From the NCBI RefSeq assembly GCF_007665395.1, contig NZ_VDND01000008.1, forward strand, positions 216,075 to 280,074: a stretch of DNA of 64,000 bases, in the 5' to 3' direction. Made by a program: the position numbers and the translations under genes. How positions within the stretch are numbered: the first letter of the stretch is position 1; every line of letters begins with the position of its first letter. Source of the DNA: Pseudomonas oryzihabitans. Lineage in GTDB: Bacteria > Pseudomonadota > Gammaproteobacteria > Pseudomonadales > Pseudomonadaceae. Shown piece by piece: positions 26,389 through 34,248 of the stretch. The notes under the pieces are model-generated. The model searched no databases. It was not told the DNA's origin and saw only the letters and a list, made by a program, of their open reading frames with translations.

Positions 26389-27330
26389 TTACTTGAAGTC
26401 GGCGCGATAGGCGTCGAGGTTGTCGCGGGTGACCAGCGTCACCGGGATGTCCTGCTGCTTGGCCACCGGCTTGCCGGCGAGCAGCGCCAGCGCCGACTGC
26501 ACCGCGGCCTGGCCCATGCCCCGGGTGTTCTGCTGCACCACCACCGCCACGGAGCCATCGTCCAGGCCCTGCACGGCCTGGGGCGAAAGGTCCCAGCCGA
26601 AGATCCGGGTGCGCTCGCCGCTGCCTTGGGCGACGCTGGCCGCCACGGTACCGATCAGGGCCGGCTCGCCGGTGGCATAGACGATCTGCAGGTCGGGATT
26701 GGCGGTGAGCAGGTTTTCCGCCGCGCTCTGCGCCTTGTCCTGGACGTTGTTGCCGTCCACGGTGCCGACGATCCTGGCCTTGGGCGCGCTCTGCGCCAGG
26801 CCTTCGCGGAAGCCGTCCAGGCGCAGGTTCTGCACGTAGGAGCCGAGGGCGCCCACCACCCCGATTTTGGCTTCTCCCCCCAGCTCGCGGGTGATGTAGG
26901 CCCCGGTGTATTCCCCCAGCTGGCGCGCCGCGGCGCGGTTGTCGACGCCGACCTGCACCGGGTTGTCGCCCTGGATCACCGCGTCGATGGCCACCACCGG
27001 GATGCCCGCCTGGGTGGCCGCCGTGACCGCCGGCTTGATGCCATTGACGTCGATGGCACAGACCAGGATGGCGTCCACCTTGTCCTGGATGTAGGCCTCG
27101 ATGGCGTCGTTCTGGGCGGACGGATTGTCGTTGGCGTTGAACACCACCAGCTCGGCTCCGGCGGCCTTGGCGGCGGCCTGGGCACCCTGGGTGATCTGGG
27201 TGAAATAGAGCGCCTGCTGATTCACCTGGACCAGCGCCAGGCGCTTGGCCGGAGCCGCCTGGACGACCCCGAACCAGCCCAGACCGAGCATCAGCAGCAG
27301 CGGAGCGAACGTCTTGCCGAATCGAAGCAT
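26389..27330 (-). CDS. Ribose-type (class I) periplasmic binding protein
   Basis: 313 aa from the second ATG (27330), which sits at the right distance from AGGAGG. The first ATG (27336) follows that ribosome site directly. Signal peptide about 1-26 (LLLMLGLGWFGVVQA). RbsB-type fold: KRLALVQVNQQALYFTQIT, NDNPSAQNDAIEAYIQDKVD, GIPVVAIDAVIQGDNPVQVG and FGWDLSPQAVQGLDDGS. It delivers the substrate to the permease. Directly follows a LacI-type operator. Ligand unknown; the neighbouring lactonase-like and deacylase genes suggest it may not be a simple sugar. Confidence 0.93.
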   Translation of the reverse strand: MLRFGKTFAPLLLMLGLGWFGVVQAAPAKRLALVQVNQQALYFTQITQGAQAAAKAAGAELVVFNANDNPSAQNDAIEAYIQDKVDAILVCAIDVNGIKPAVTAATQAGIPVVAIDAVIQGDNPVQVGVDNRAAARQLGEYTGAYITRELGGEAKIGVVGALGSYVQNLRLDGFREGLAQSAPKARIVGTVDGNNVQDKAQSAAENLLTANPDLQIVYATGEPALIGTVAASVAQGSGERTRIFGWDLSPQAVQGLDDGSVAVVVQQNTRGMGQAAVQSALALLAGKPVAKQQDIPVTLVTRDNLDAYRADFK

Positions 27331-27371
27331 CTCCATCCTCCTCTACCTTGCCCGCTACGGCAGGCAGTCAT

Positions 27372-27389
27372 TGGTAAACCGGTTTACTA
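27372..27389. promoter_or_regulatory. LacI-family operator for the ABC/hydrolase operon
   Basis: TGGTAAACCGGTTTACTA, with a perfect 14-bp palindromic core GTAAACCGGTTTAC and the central CG typical of LacI/GalR operators. It lies 42 bases upstream of the binding-protein gene and 185 bases downstream of the lacI-type gene. The rest of this 244-bp gap shows nothing else I can name. Confidence 0.88.
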
Positions 27390-27574
27390 ACCAGACCAAA
27401 AAAGAGAACCCTGAGGTTCCGTCGTGGAAAGAACGAGCACAAGCCATGCCAGCCAGCCGCTCCGGATAACCTTCCACTGGCAATTCAAACGCTTAGCGAA
27501 ACCCTCGTGCTAGAGCCTGCGACCCCGACCGACTGGTCGTGCCCCATGGCTGGGCAGGATGGAAACGTCAGGTG

Positions 27575-28591
27575 CTACCCTGGGGCACGCGGCGGCGCAA
27601 CCGACCCTCGCTCGACCAGGGTCACCGCCACCCGTCGCTCCTCGGCCACGGGGTGCCCGGCGAGCACCGCCAGCAAGGCCTCGATCCCCTGGCGCCCCAG
27701 CTCCCGGGCGGACTGCCGCACGGTACTCAGCGGCGGGGTGAGCAATTCGGCGTAGGGGGCGTCGTCGAACCCTACCAGCGACAGCGACTCGGGCACCCGG
27801 AGGCCGCGCTCGCGCAGGGTATCGAGCACTCCCAGGGCGATGAAGTCGCTGGCGGCGAAGATCGCCTGGGGCGGTTCCGGCAGATCCAGCAGGGTCGCCG
27901 CCGCCTGCCGGCCGAAGTCGCGGCTGTATTCACCGAGCAGCAGATAGTCCGCGCGCAGGGGTAGACCGGCCGCGGCCAGGGCACCCTGATAGCCTGCCTG
28001 CCGCTCGCGCACGCTCATCACCGCTGCGGGACCCGAGACATGGGCGATGCGGCGGTGCCCCTGGCGAAGCAGGTATTCGGTGGCCAATCGCCCCCCCGCG
28101 ACGTTGTCGGCGAACACCTTGGGCATGGTCGTCCCTGGTACGTCCTCGTCGAGCAGGACGATCTCCCGGTAGGCACCCAGGTGCGCGGCCAGGGTCCCGT
28201 CGTCCGGCCGGTTGGTGATGAACAGCAAGCCATCGACGGTGCGCGAGCCCTTCCAGTGCACGTACTGGATTTCCCGCGCCGGATCGTTGCGGGTCAGGCA
28301 CAGCACCAGGTTGTAGCCGTGGGCGAAGGCCGTGGCCTCGGCCGCATCGGCCAGTTCGGCGAAGAAGGGGTTGGCGATATCCGGCAGGACCAGCCCGATG
28401 GTCTCGCTGCCCCCCTTGCTCAGGCGCTGGGCCAGGCTGTTGCGCCGGAAGCCCAGCGCCGCGATGGCCCCTTCGATGCGCTGGGCCGTGGCGGGCGGCA
28501 GAGTCAGGCTATGGTTCAGGTAGCGCGACACGGCGGACTTGGACAGGCCGGCCTGCCGGGCGACATCCTGGATCGTCACGCTTTTCGCCAT
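27575..28591 (-). CDS. LacI-family transcriptional repressor
   Basis: 338 aa from the ATG at 28591 (MAKSVTIQDVARQAGLSKS). An upstream start would add 14 untypical residues. The helix-turn-helix and hinge are clear: VARQAGLSKSAVSRYLN, then ALGFRRNSLAQRLSKGGS. The effector domain follows with TIGLVLPDIANPFFAELAD and DLPEPPQAIFAASDFIALGV. The first gene in the minus-strand run, it presumably represses the operon behind the palindrome at 27372 and is released by the imported compound or a product of it. Confidence 0.93.
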   Translation of the reverse strand: MAKSVTIQDVARQAGLSKSAVSRYLNHSLTLPPATAQRIEGAIAALGFRRNSLAQRLSKGGSETIGLVLPDIANPFFAELADAAEATAFAHGYNLVLCLTRNDPAREIQYVHWKGSRTVDGLLFITNRPDDGTLAAHLGAYREIVLLDEDVPGTTMPKVFADNVAGGRLATEYLLRQGHRRIAHVSGPAAVMSVRERQAGYQGALAAAGLPLRADYLLLGEYSRDFGRQAAATLLDLPEPPQAIFAASDFIALGVLDTLRERGLRVPESLSLVGFDDAPYAELLTPPLSTVRQSARELGRQGIEALLAVLAGHPVAEERRVAVTLVERGSVAPPRAPG

Positions 28592-28709
28592 AGCTCCACC
28601 TGCACCGAGAGAAAGGACGGCCTGGCCGATCATCTCTCACGCCCTGCCCAGGTTTCCCACCTTGCCTGAGCGCGGTAGCGCCGTCGAGCCGCTCAGGCTC
28701 GCCGTTCCC

Positions 28710-31700
28710 TCACAAGGCTTTCAAGGCCCGGTTCAGCACCGGCCCGATCTGCGCCAGCTGGGCCGGGGCGATGATGTCGACATGGGCGCAATCCACCTCG
28801 TAGGCCTGCAGCCGGGTGATCCAGGGCGCCCAGGTGGCCTTGACGTCCATTCCCGCTGGCAGGGTGCGCCGGGCGACGAACATCAGCGCCTCGCCGTCGA
28901 AGCGGGCGCTGCGGGCGGTGGCCAGCAACCGCACCGAATCCGCATAGTTGCCCTCGATGGTGGCGAAGAGCTCCGCCCCCTCGCCCAGCGCCGGATCGGC
29001 CAGGCCCTGCTGGGCGGCCAGGAAGGCCTCGCGCTCGCGATTCACCTCGGCCAGCACCTCGGGATCCAGCTCGCGCTGGCCCTCGCGCTCCTGCCAGTTC
29101 TGGGTTTCCGGCGGGTAGGTATCGAGCAGACCGAGGAAGGCCACCTCCTCCCCGGCCGCCTGCAGCCGGGCGGCCAGCCCCTGGGCCAGGGTACCGCCCA
29201 GGGAATAACCGAGCAGATGATAGGGCCCCCGGGGCTGGACCTCGCGCAGGGTGCGCAGGTGGCGCTGGATGACGGCTTCCAGGTCGGCGCCCTGGGCCAG
29301 GGCACCGTCGGGACGCGGCGACTGGATGCCGAGCAGCGACCAGCGCGGATCGAGGTGGCGCTGCAGCACGCTGAACTGCCAGGCGAAGCCCGAGGCCGGA
29401 TGGAAGCAGAACAGCGTGGGACCCTCGGCCTGGCGCAGCGGCAGCAGGGTCTCGAAACCGGCGCGGGTCTCGCGGGCGGCATCCTGCTCCAGTTGCCGAG
29501 CCAGGCGGGCGACGCTGGACGCCACCATGATCTGGCCGATGGAGACCGGCCGCGCCAGGCGCCGGCGCAGGTTGGCCGCCAGGGTCATGGCCAGCAGCGA
29601 ATGGCCGCCGAGGGCGAAGAAGTCGTCATCCGCGCCGACGATGGCGCAACCGAGCACCTCGGAAAAGGCCGCGGCCAGGTCGCTTTCCAGACCGGGCGCC
29701 ACGGGCCGGCTCGCCGCGCGGGTGACGCCCTGGGGCGCGGGCAGCGCCTTGCGATCCAGCTTGCCGGTAGCGCCCAGGGGCAAGGCCTCCAGCTCGACCA
29801 GGGCGACCGGTACCAGATGCGGCGGCAACTGCTCGCCGAGACGCGCGCGCAGCCGCTCCAGGTCCAGCCCGGCGCCGGGCTGAGCGACGAGATAACCCAC
29901 CAGCTGCCGGTCATCCCCGCCCGTGGCGTTGGCCAGCGCGCCCAGTACCCGGGCGTGGGTGACCGCCTGGGCGACGCCCGGCAAGGCCAGCAGGGCGTGA
30001 TCGATCTCCGCCAGCTCGATGCGCTGGCCACGGATCTTCACCTGGTCATCGCTGCGTCCCAGGTATTCGACGACCCCCTCGGGCAGCCAGCGCGCCACGT
30101 CACCGGTGCGATACAGCCGCTCGCCCGCGGCTGCGGGCGCGGCGATGAAGCGGGCGGCGGTCAGCTCCGGGCGGCCCAGGTAACCGTCGGCGAGCTGCAC
30201 GCCACTCAGATAGAGTTCACCGGCCACGCCGGGCGGTACCGGGCGCAGGCGCTCGTCGAGGATGTGCAGCCCGCTGTTCCACACCGGCTTGCCGATGGGC
30301 ACACTGCTGCCGCTGACAGCGGCCAGGGCGGCGCCATGGGCGGGATGGTAGGAGACGTCCACCGCGGCCTCGGTGGGACCATAGAGATTGTGCAAGGGGG
30401 CGCCGACCCGGCGCTCCCAGGTGCGCGCCAGCTCGGTGGGCAGGGCCTCGCCGCTGCAGAACACCTGGCGCAGGCTGGCGCAGCGGGCGACGGCGGCCGG
30501 CTCGTCCAGGCTGGCGACGAAGGCCGCCAGCATCGAAGGCACGAAGTGCACCGTGGTCACCCGCTCCCGCGCGAACAGCTCCTGCAGGGCCGCGGGATCG
30601 CGATGGGCCTCGGGTGGCGCCAGGTACAGCCGGGCGCCCACCAGCAGCGGCCAGAAGAATTCCCAGACCGAGACGTCGAAGCTGCTCGGCGTCTTCTGCA
30701 GCACGGTATCGCCCGCCGCTATCGGGTAGCTGTCCTGCATCCACAGCAGGCGGTTGACGATGGCGGCATGCCCCACCACCACGCCCTTGGGCCGGCCGGT
30801 GGAACCGGAGGTATAGAGCACATAGGCCGGATCATTGGGGCTTGGCCCCTCGAACGTCGGCTCTTCAGCCAGCGCCTCGAGCGGCGCATCGAGGATCAGT
30901 ACCTGCGTGTCGCCCAGATCCGGGAAACGCCCGCGCTGGCTGGCATCGGTCAGCAGCACCCGCGGCCGCGCATCGTCGAGCATCAGTTGCAGGCGCTCGT
31001 CGGGATAGCCACTGTCCAGCGGCAGGTAGGCGGCGCCCAGCTCGACGGTGGCCAGCAGCGCCAGGGACAGGAACACCGAGCGCGGCAAGGCGACGGCGAC
31101 GATGTCGCCCCGCCCTACCCCGGCCGCGCTCAGCCGCTGGGCCAGGGCCAGCACCTGCTGGCGGGTTTCCCGGTAGGTGAAGGCATGCTGGAGGTCGGCC
31201 AGCGCCGGCGCCGCGGGCGTGCGGGCGGCCTGTTCGGCCAGCAGGGTCGCCAAGGTGGCCGCCGGTAGCGGCCGTTCGGTCGCATTGATAGCGTCCAGCC
31301 AGCGCCGATCCGCCGGCGCCAGCAGCTCGGCCGCGCCGAGGGTGAGCCCGGGCTGCCGGGCGAATTGCGCCGCCAGCAGGCCGAAGCGCTCCGCGTGCCC
31401 CTGCAGCAGGTCCGCGGCGTAGCGCTCGGCGTTGCCCAGCAGCTTGATGTCGAGGGCGCCGCTGGCCTCCAGGTAGAGGGCGATTTCCAAATCACGTACC
31501 GGCCCCGAGGCCAGCTCGTGGGTAATGCCGGGCACCCCGGCGAAATCCAGGGCGAAGTCGAACAGCTTGAGGTTAATGACCGGGCCGGTCAGGGGCTCGG
31601 CATCGCCCGGCCGGCCCAGGTCGCGGGCGATCTGCTCGGCATCGTAGCGCTGGTGGCGACGGATCTTCTTGAGGTCGGCAGCCAGCCCGGCGGCCAGCTC

Positions 31701-32648
31701 CGCCAGGGTCTGGTCCGGGGTGGTGCGCACTCCCAGCGGCAGGACGTTGAGCGTCGCCCCGCCGGACTTGAGCGCCACCGACCCCATGCGTCTCATGAAG
31801 ATGAAGCCGGCGCTGAAGGCGGGCTGTCCGCTCAACCGGGCGAACCAGGTGGCCGCCAGGGCCACGGCCAGATCGGCCGGCGTCACCCCCTGGCCCTTGC
31901 CCTGCTCGGCCAGGCGCGCGAAGACCTCGGCGGACACCCGCGTCCGCGCCTCCACCACCCGCGGCGTCGGGACCTGACCGGCCAGGCCACCGGGCGCCAG
32001 GGACGCCGCCGGCGGCAGCGTGGCGCCCCGCTCGCGCCAGAAGGCCGCATCGCGCTCGCACACGGCCGACTGCTGGTAGTCCTGGTATTCGCGTACCACC
32101 TCGGCGAAGGACACGAAGGGCGAAGCCTCGGGCGTTTCACCGTTTACGTGGGCGCTATAAAGGGCCGCCACCCGCTTGGCCAGGGCGGCGAAGCCATAGC
32201 CATCGATCAGCAGGTGGTGATAGCGCTGGTACCAGTACAGGTGGTCGTCACCCAGTTGGTAGAGGCGATTGAGCCACAGGGGACCGCCCGCGGTGGCGCG
32301 CAGGTCGCCCTCCAGATCGGCGCGGATGGCCGCCCGCGCCGCCGCTTCCGCGTCAGCCACCCCGCGCAGGTCCACCCACGCGGGCGCGACGATCTCGGCG
32401 TCGTTGTCGATCCACTGCACCAACGCGCCCTCGCGCTCGGCGAACCTGAGCTGCAGGCTGTCCAGGTCGCCCAGCCCCTGGACGATGGCCGCCAGCAGCG
32501 CCTGGGGCTGGATCGCGCCGCGCAGCTCGACCAGATGGGCCACGGCGAAGGCATTGGCATGGGGCGACAACTGGTCGGCCATCCAGATACCGGGCTGAGC
32601 GGCGACCAGGGGCAGTTCGCGAGGGGAAACGGGGGCAGAAGAGGACAC
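28710..32648 (-). CDS. entF: Enterobactin synthase component F (serine NRPS)
   Basis: 1312 aa from a GTG at 32648 with GGAG six bases ahead; E. coli EntF is 1293. The sequence opens PLVAAQPGIWMA as EntF does. Domains: condensation about 10-430 (HHLLIDG at 144-150), adenylation about 450-960 (LYTSGSTGRPKG near 614, SSFDVSVWEFFWP and LYGPTEAAVDVSY as in serine-activating EntF), carrier about 985-1055 (FFALGGHSLLAM, Ser near 1016), thioesterase about 1070-1312 (GYSLGGTLAQ near 1148). It joins 2,3-dihydroxybenzoyl groups to serine and cyclises three units to the trilactone. Last gene of the receptor-fes-mbtH-entF unit. Confidence 0.97.
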   Translation of the reverse strand: MSSSAPVSPRELPLVAAQPGIWMADQLSPHANAFAVAHLVELRGAIQPQALLAAIVQGLGDLDSLQLRFAEREGALVQWIDNDAEIVAPAWVDLRGVADAEAAARAAIRADLEGDLRATAGGPLWLNRLYQLGDDHLYWYQRYHHLLIDGYGFAALAKRVAALYSAHVNGETPEASPFVSFAEVVREYQDYQQSAVCERDAAFWRERGATLPPAASLAPGGLAGQVPTPRVVEARTRVSAEVFARLAEQGKGQGVTPADLAVALAATWFARLSGQPAFSAGFIFMRRMGSVALKSGGATLNVLPLGVRTTPDQTLAELAAGLAADLKKIRRHQRYDAEQIARDLGRPGDAEPLTGPVINLKLFDFALDFAGVPGITHELASGPVRDLEIALYLEASGALDIKLLGNAERYAADLLQGHAERFGLLAAQFARQPGLTLGAAELLAPADRRWLDAINATERPLPAATLATLLAEQAARTPAAPALADLQHAFTYRETRQQVLALAQRLSAAGVGRGDIVAVALPRSVFLSLALLATVELGAAYLPLDSGYPDERLQLMLDDARPRVLLTDASQRGRFPDLGDTQVLILDAPLEALAEEPTFEGPSPNDPAYVLYTSGSTGRPKGVVVGHAAIVNRLLWMQDSYPIAAGDTVLQKTPSSFDVSVWEFFWPLLVGARLYLAPPEAHRDPAALQELFARERVTTVHFVPSMLAAFVASLDEPAAVARCASLRQVFCSGEALPTELARTWERRVGAPLHNLYGPTEAAVDVSYHPAHGAALAAVSGSSVPIGKPVWNSGLHILDERLRPVPPGVAGELYLSGVQLADGYLGRPELTAARFIAAPAAAGERLYRTGDVARWLPEGVVEYLGRSDDQVKIRGQRIELAEIDHALLALPGVAQAVTHARVLGALANATGGDDRQLVGYLVAQPGAGLDLERLRARLGEQLPPHLVPVALVELEALPLGATGKLDRKALPAPQGVTRAASRPVAPGLESDLAAAFSEVLGCAIVGADDDFFALGGHSLLAMTLAANLRRRLARPVSIGQIMVASSVARLARQLEQDAARETRAGFETLLPLRQAEGPTLFCFHPASGFAWQFSVLQRHLDPRWSLLGIQSPRPDGALAQGADLEAVIQRHLRTLREVQPRGPYHLLGYSLGGTLAQGLAARLQAAGEEVAFLGLLDTYPPETQNWQEREGQRELDPEVLAEVNREREAFLAAQQGLADPALGEGAELFATIEGNYADSVRLLATARSARFDGEALMFVARRTLPAGMDVKATWAPWITRLQAYEVDCAHVDIIAPAQLAQIGPVLNRALKAL

Positions 32649-32659
32649 GGGAACTCCAG

Positions 32660-32866
32660 TCAGGAAAGCGAGGAAACGACCGGGCGGATATCGCGCCAGT
32701 GGGACGCCAGCCAATCATCGCAGGCCGCCCGGGACGCCGGCCCGAACACCGGCGCCCAGCCGGCGGGACAGGCCATGGCTTGCGGCCAGAGGCTGCACTG
32801 GCCACGGGCGTTACGCAGAATCACCAGCACCTGCGCCGGATCGTCGAAGGGATTGAGGGCGTCCAT
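32660..32866 (-). CDS. MbtH-family NRPS chaperone
   Basis: 68 aa with the family pattern: NPFDDPAQVLVILRN, GQCSLWP, PAGW near residue 36, and a closing DWLASHWRDIRP. MbtH proteins (YbdZ in E. coli) bind the adenylation domain of the partner NRPS and are needed for its solubility or activity. It lies directly upstream of entF with an 11-bp gap and has a strong GGAGG ribosome site. Confidence 0.94.
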   Translation of the reverse strand: MDALNPFDDPAQVLVILRNARGQCSLWPQAMACPAGWAPVFGPASRAACDDWLASHWRDIRPVVSSLS

Positions 32867-32887
32867 GGGACCTCCGGGGGAAAGGTG

Positions 32888-34135
32888 TCAGGGGCCGACG
32901 GCCACCAGGGGTTGCCAGAGCCGGACCAGGCCGTCGAGCAGGCCGCCGCGCCACCAGAGGGCATCATGGCCGCCGTCGATCTCGCGATAGTCGAGTGCAT
33001 GGCCCTGCGCGCGCAGGCGCTCGACCAGGGCGCGCGATGCCTCGAGGATGGCCGGCTCGCGCAGCCCGGCCTCGATGAACAGGCGCAGCGGCTGCCCGGC
33101 CCCCTGCCCGGCCGCCAGGGCCTCGAACAGTCGACCCGGCGCACCGCGCCTGGGCCACCAGAAGGATCCGGACTGGCTCAGGGCGCAGCCAAAGCGCTCC
33201 GGCCAGTGCAGGGAGGCATAGAGCGCCGCCAGCCCACCGAAGCTCTGGCCGGCCACGACGGTGGTGTCCGGCCGCTGCGCATGGGGTGCCCAGCGGCTGA
33301 CCTGCGGCAGCAATTCCTCCTGCATCGCCAGCCAGAACTCCGGATTGCAGGGCAGCTCGCTGCCACGCAAGGCGCGGTCGCTGTTATCGATCAGCAGGTA
33401 GACCGCCTCCGGCAGCAGGCCGCGGTCGGTGAGCTGCTGCAGCGGCGCGCCGATGGGCATCGTCTGCGCCCAGAACTGCCCATCCAGCAGGATGGCCAGG
33501 GGGCGTTCTTCAGGTTTGCTATCACCCGTCGTGAAGAGCCAGACAGGTCGGCTATTGCCCAGCCGGGCGCTGTCCCACTGATGCTGCTGCAGCCTGACCC
33601 CGGTGCAGGACGCCTCACCGGTGTCCTCGTCGAAGCCGACCCAGGCTGGCTGCGCCGGCGCGGCCGGCAGGTGCACGCCGGACACCGCCAGCCCCCGCCC
33701 ACCCTGCCAGGGGCGACGGGGATTGAGCCGATCGGCCTGGGCCAGCGGGAAGACACTGCGCCACCACAGGCGAATGCCCTGCAGATCGGGCTCGGCCTCG
33801 TCTTCGAAAGGCGCCGTTTCCGGTGTGGGAATCAGGCAATAGCTGCCGCGCCAGCGCCCGTCCAGCTCGGTCTCCCAGGCCCAGACATCGGTGCCCGGCA
33901 GACGCGCGAGGCTTTGCGGCAGGCCCGGTTGATGATGGTCGGTGACGCCGGTGATATTGAGCCAGACCCGCCGGGTGTCGGAGTGCTCGGCCAGCCCCGC
34001 GGGATCGCGCCAGAGGAAGGTCAGGCGATAGCGGCCACCGGCGGTGGGCTCGATCAGCGGCGTACCCCGAGCGGCCACGGCCTGCCACCAGGGCTCGCTG
34101 CCCACGTCGTCACGTTGGAAAAGTGGATCGTTCAT
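32888..34135 (-). CDS. fes: Enterochelin esterase
   Basis: 415 aa, the size of Fes (400). It is a cytoplasmic serine hydrolase that cuts the trilactone of ferric enterobactin so iron can be reduced and used. The N-terminal Ig-like domain contains YRLTFLWRDPAG and VWLNITGVTDHH. The alpha/beta hydrolase domain has VVAGQSFGGLAALYASLHWP (nucleophile Ser) and a C-terminal catalytic His in EIDGGHDALWWR. It is 21 bp from the MbtH gene. I see no clear ribosome site at its ATG. Confidence 0.95.
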   Translation of the reverse strand: MNDPLFQRDDVGSEPWWQAVAARGTPLIEPTAGGRYRLTFLWRDPAGLAEHSDTRRVWLNITGVTDHHQPGLPQSLARLPGTDVWAWETELDGRWRGSYCLIPTPETAPFEDEAEPDLQGIRLWWRSVFPLAQADRLNPRRPWQGGRGLAVSGVHLPAAPAQPAWVGFDEDTGEASCTGVRLQQHQWDSARLGNSRPVWLFTTGDSKPEERPLAILLDGQFWAQTMPIGAPLQQLTDRGLLPEAVYLLIDNSDRALRGSELPCNPEFWLAMQEELLPQVSRWAPHAQRPDTTVVAGQSFGGLAALYASLHWPERFGCALSQSGSFWWPRRGAPGRLFEALAAGQGAGQPLRLFIEAGLREPAILEASRALVERLRAQGHALDYREIDGGHDALWWRGGLLDGLVRLWQPLVAVGP

Positions 34136-34205
34136 CGCGTTGCAGTGTGTCGTCCTGGCAGATCGGCGGCGTCGGAGCGGTGCGGTGCGGATTCCTGCGC
34201 CCGCG

Positions 34206-34238
34206 CTCCGGGCGGCACACTAGGAGCGCCGCCCGGAG
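34206..34238 (-). promoter_or_regulatory. Stable hairpin between receptor gene and fes
   Basis: Perfect 10-bp stem CTCCGGGCGG / CCGCCCGGAG with a 13-base loop, within the 113-bp gap. No T run follows on the minus strand, so it is not a canonical terminator. It may protect the receptor mRNA 3' end and lower the level of fes-mbtH-entF. Confidence 0.5.
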
Positions 34239-34248
34239 CTCAAGGTCA

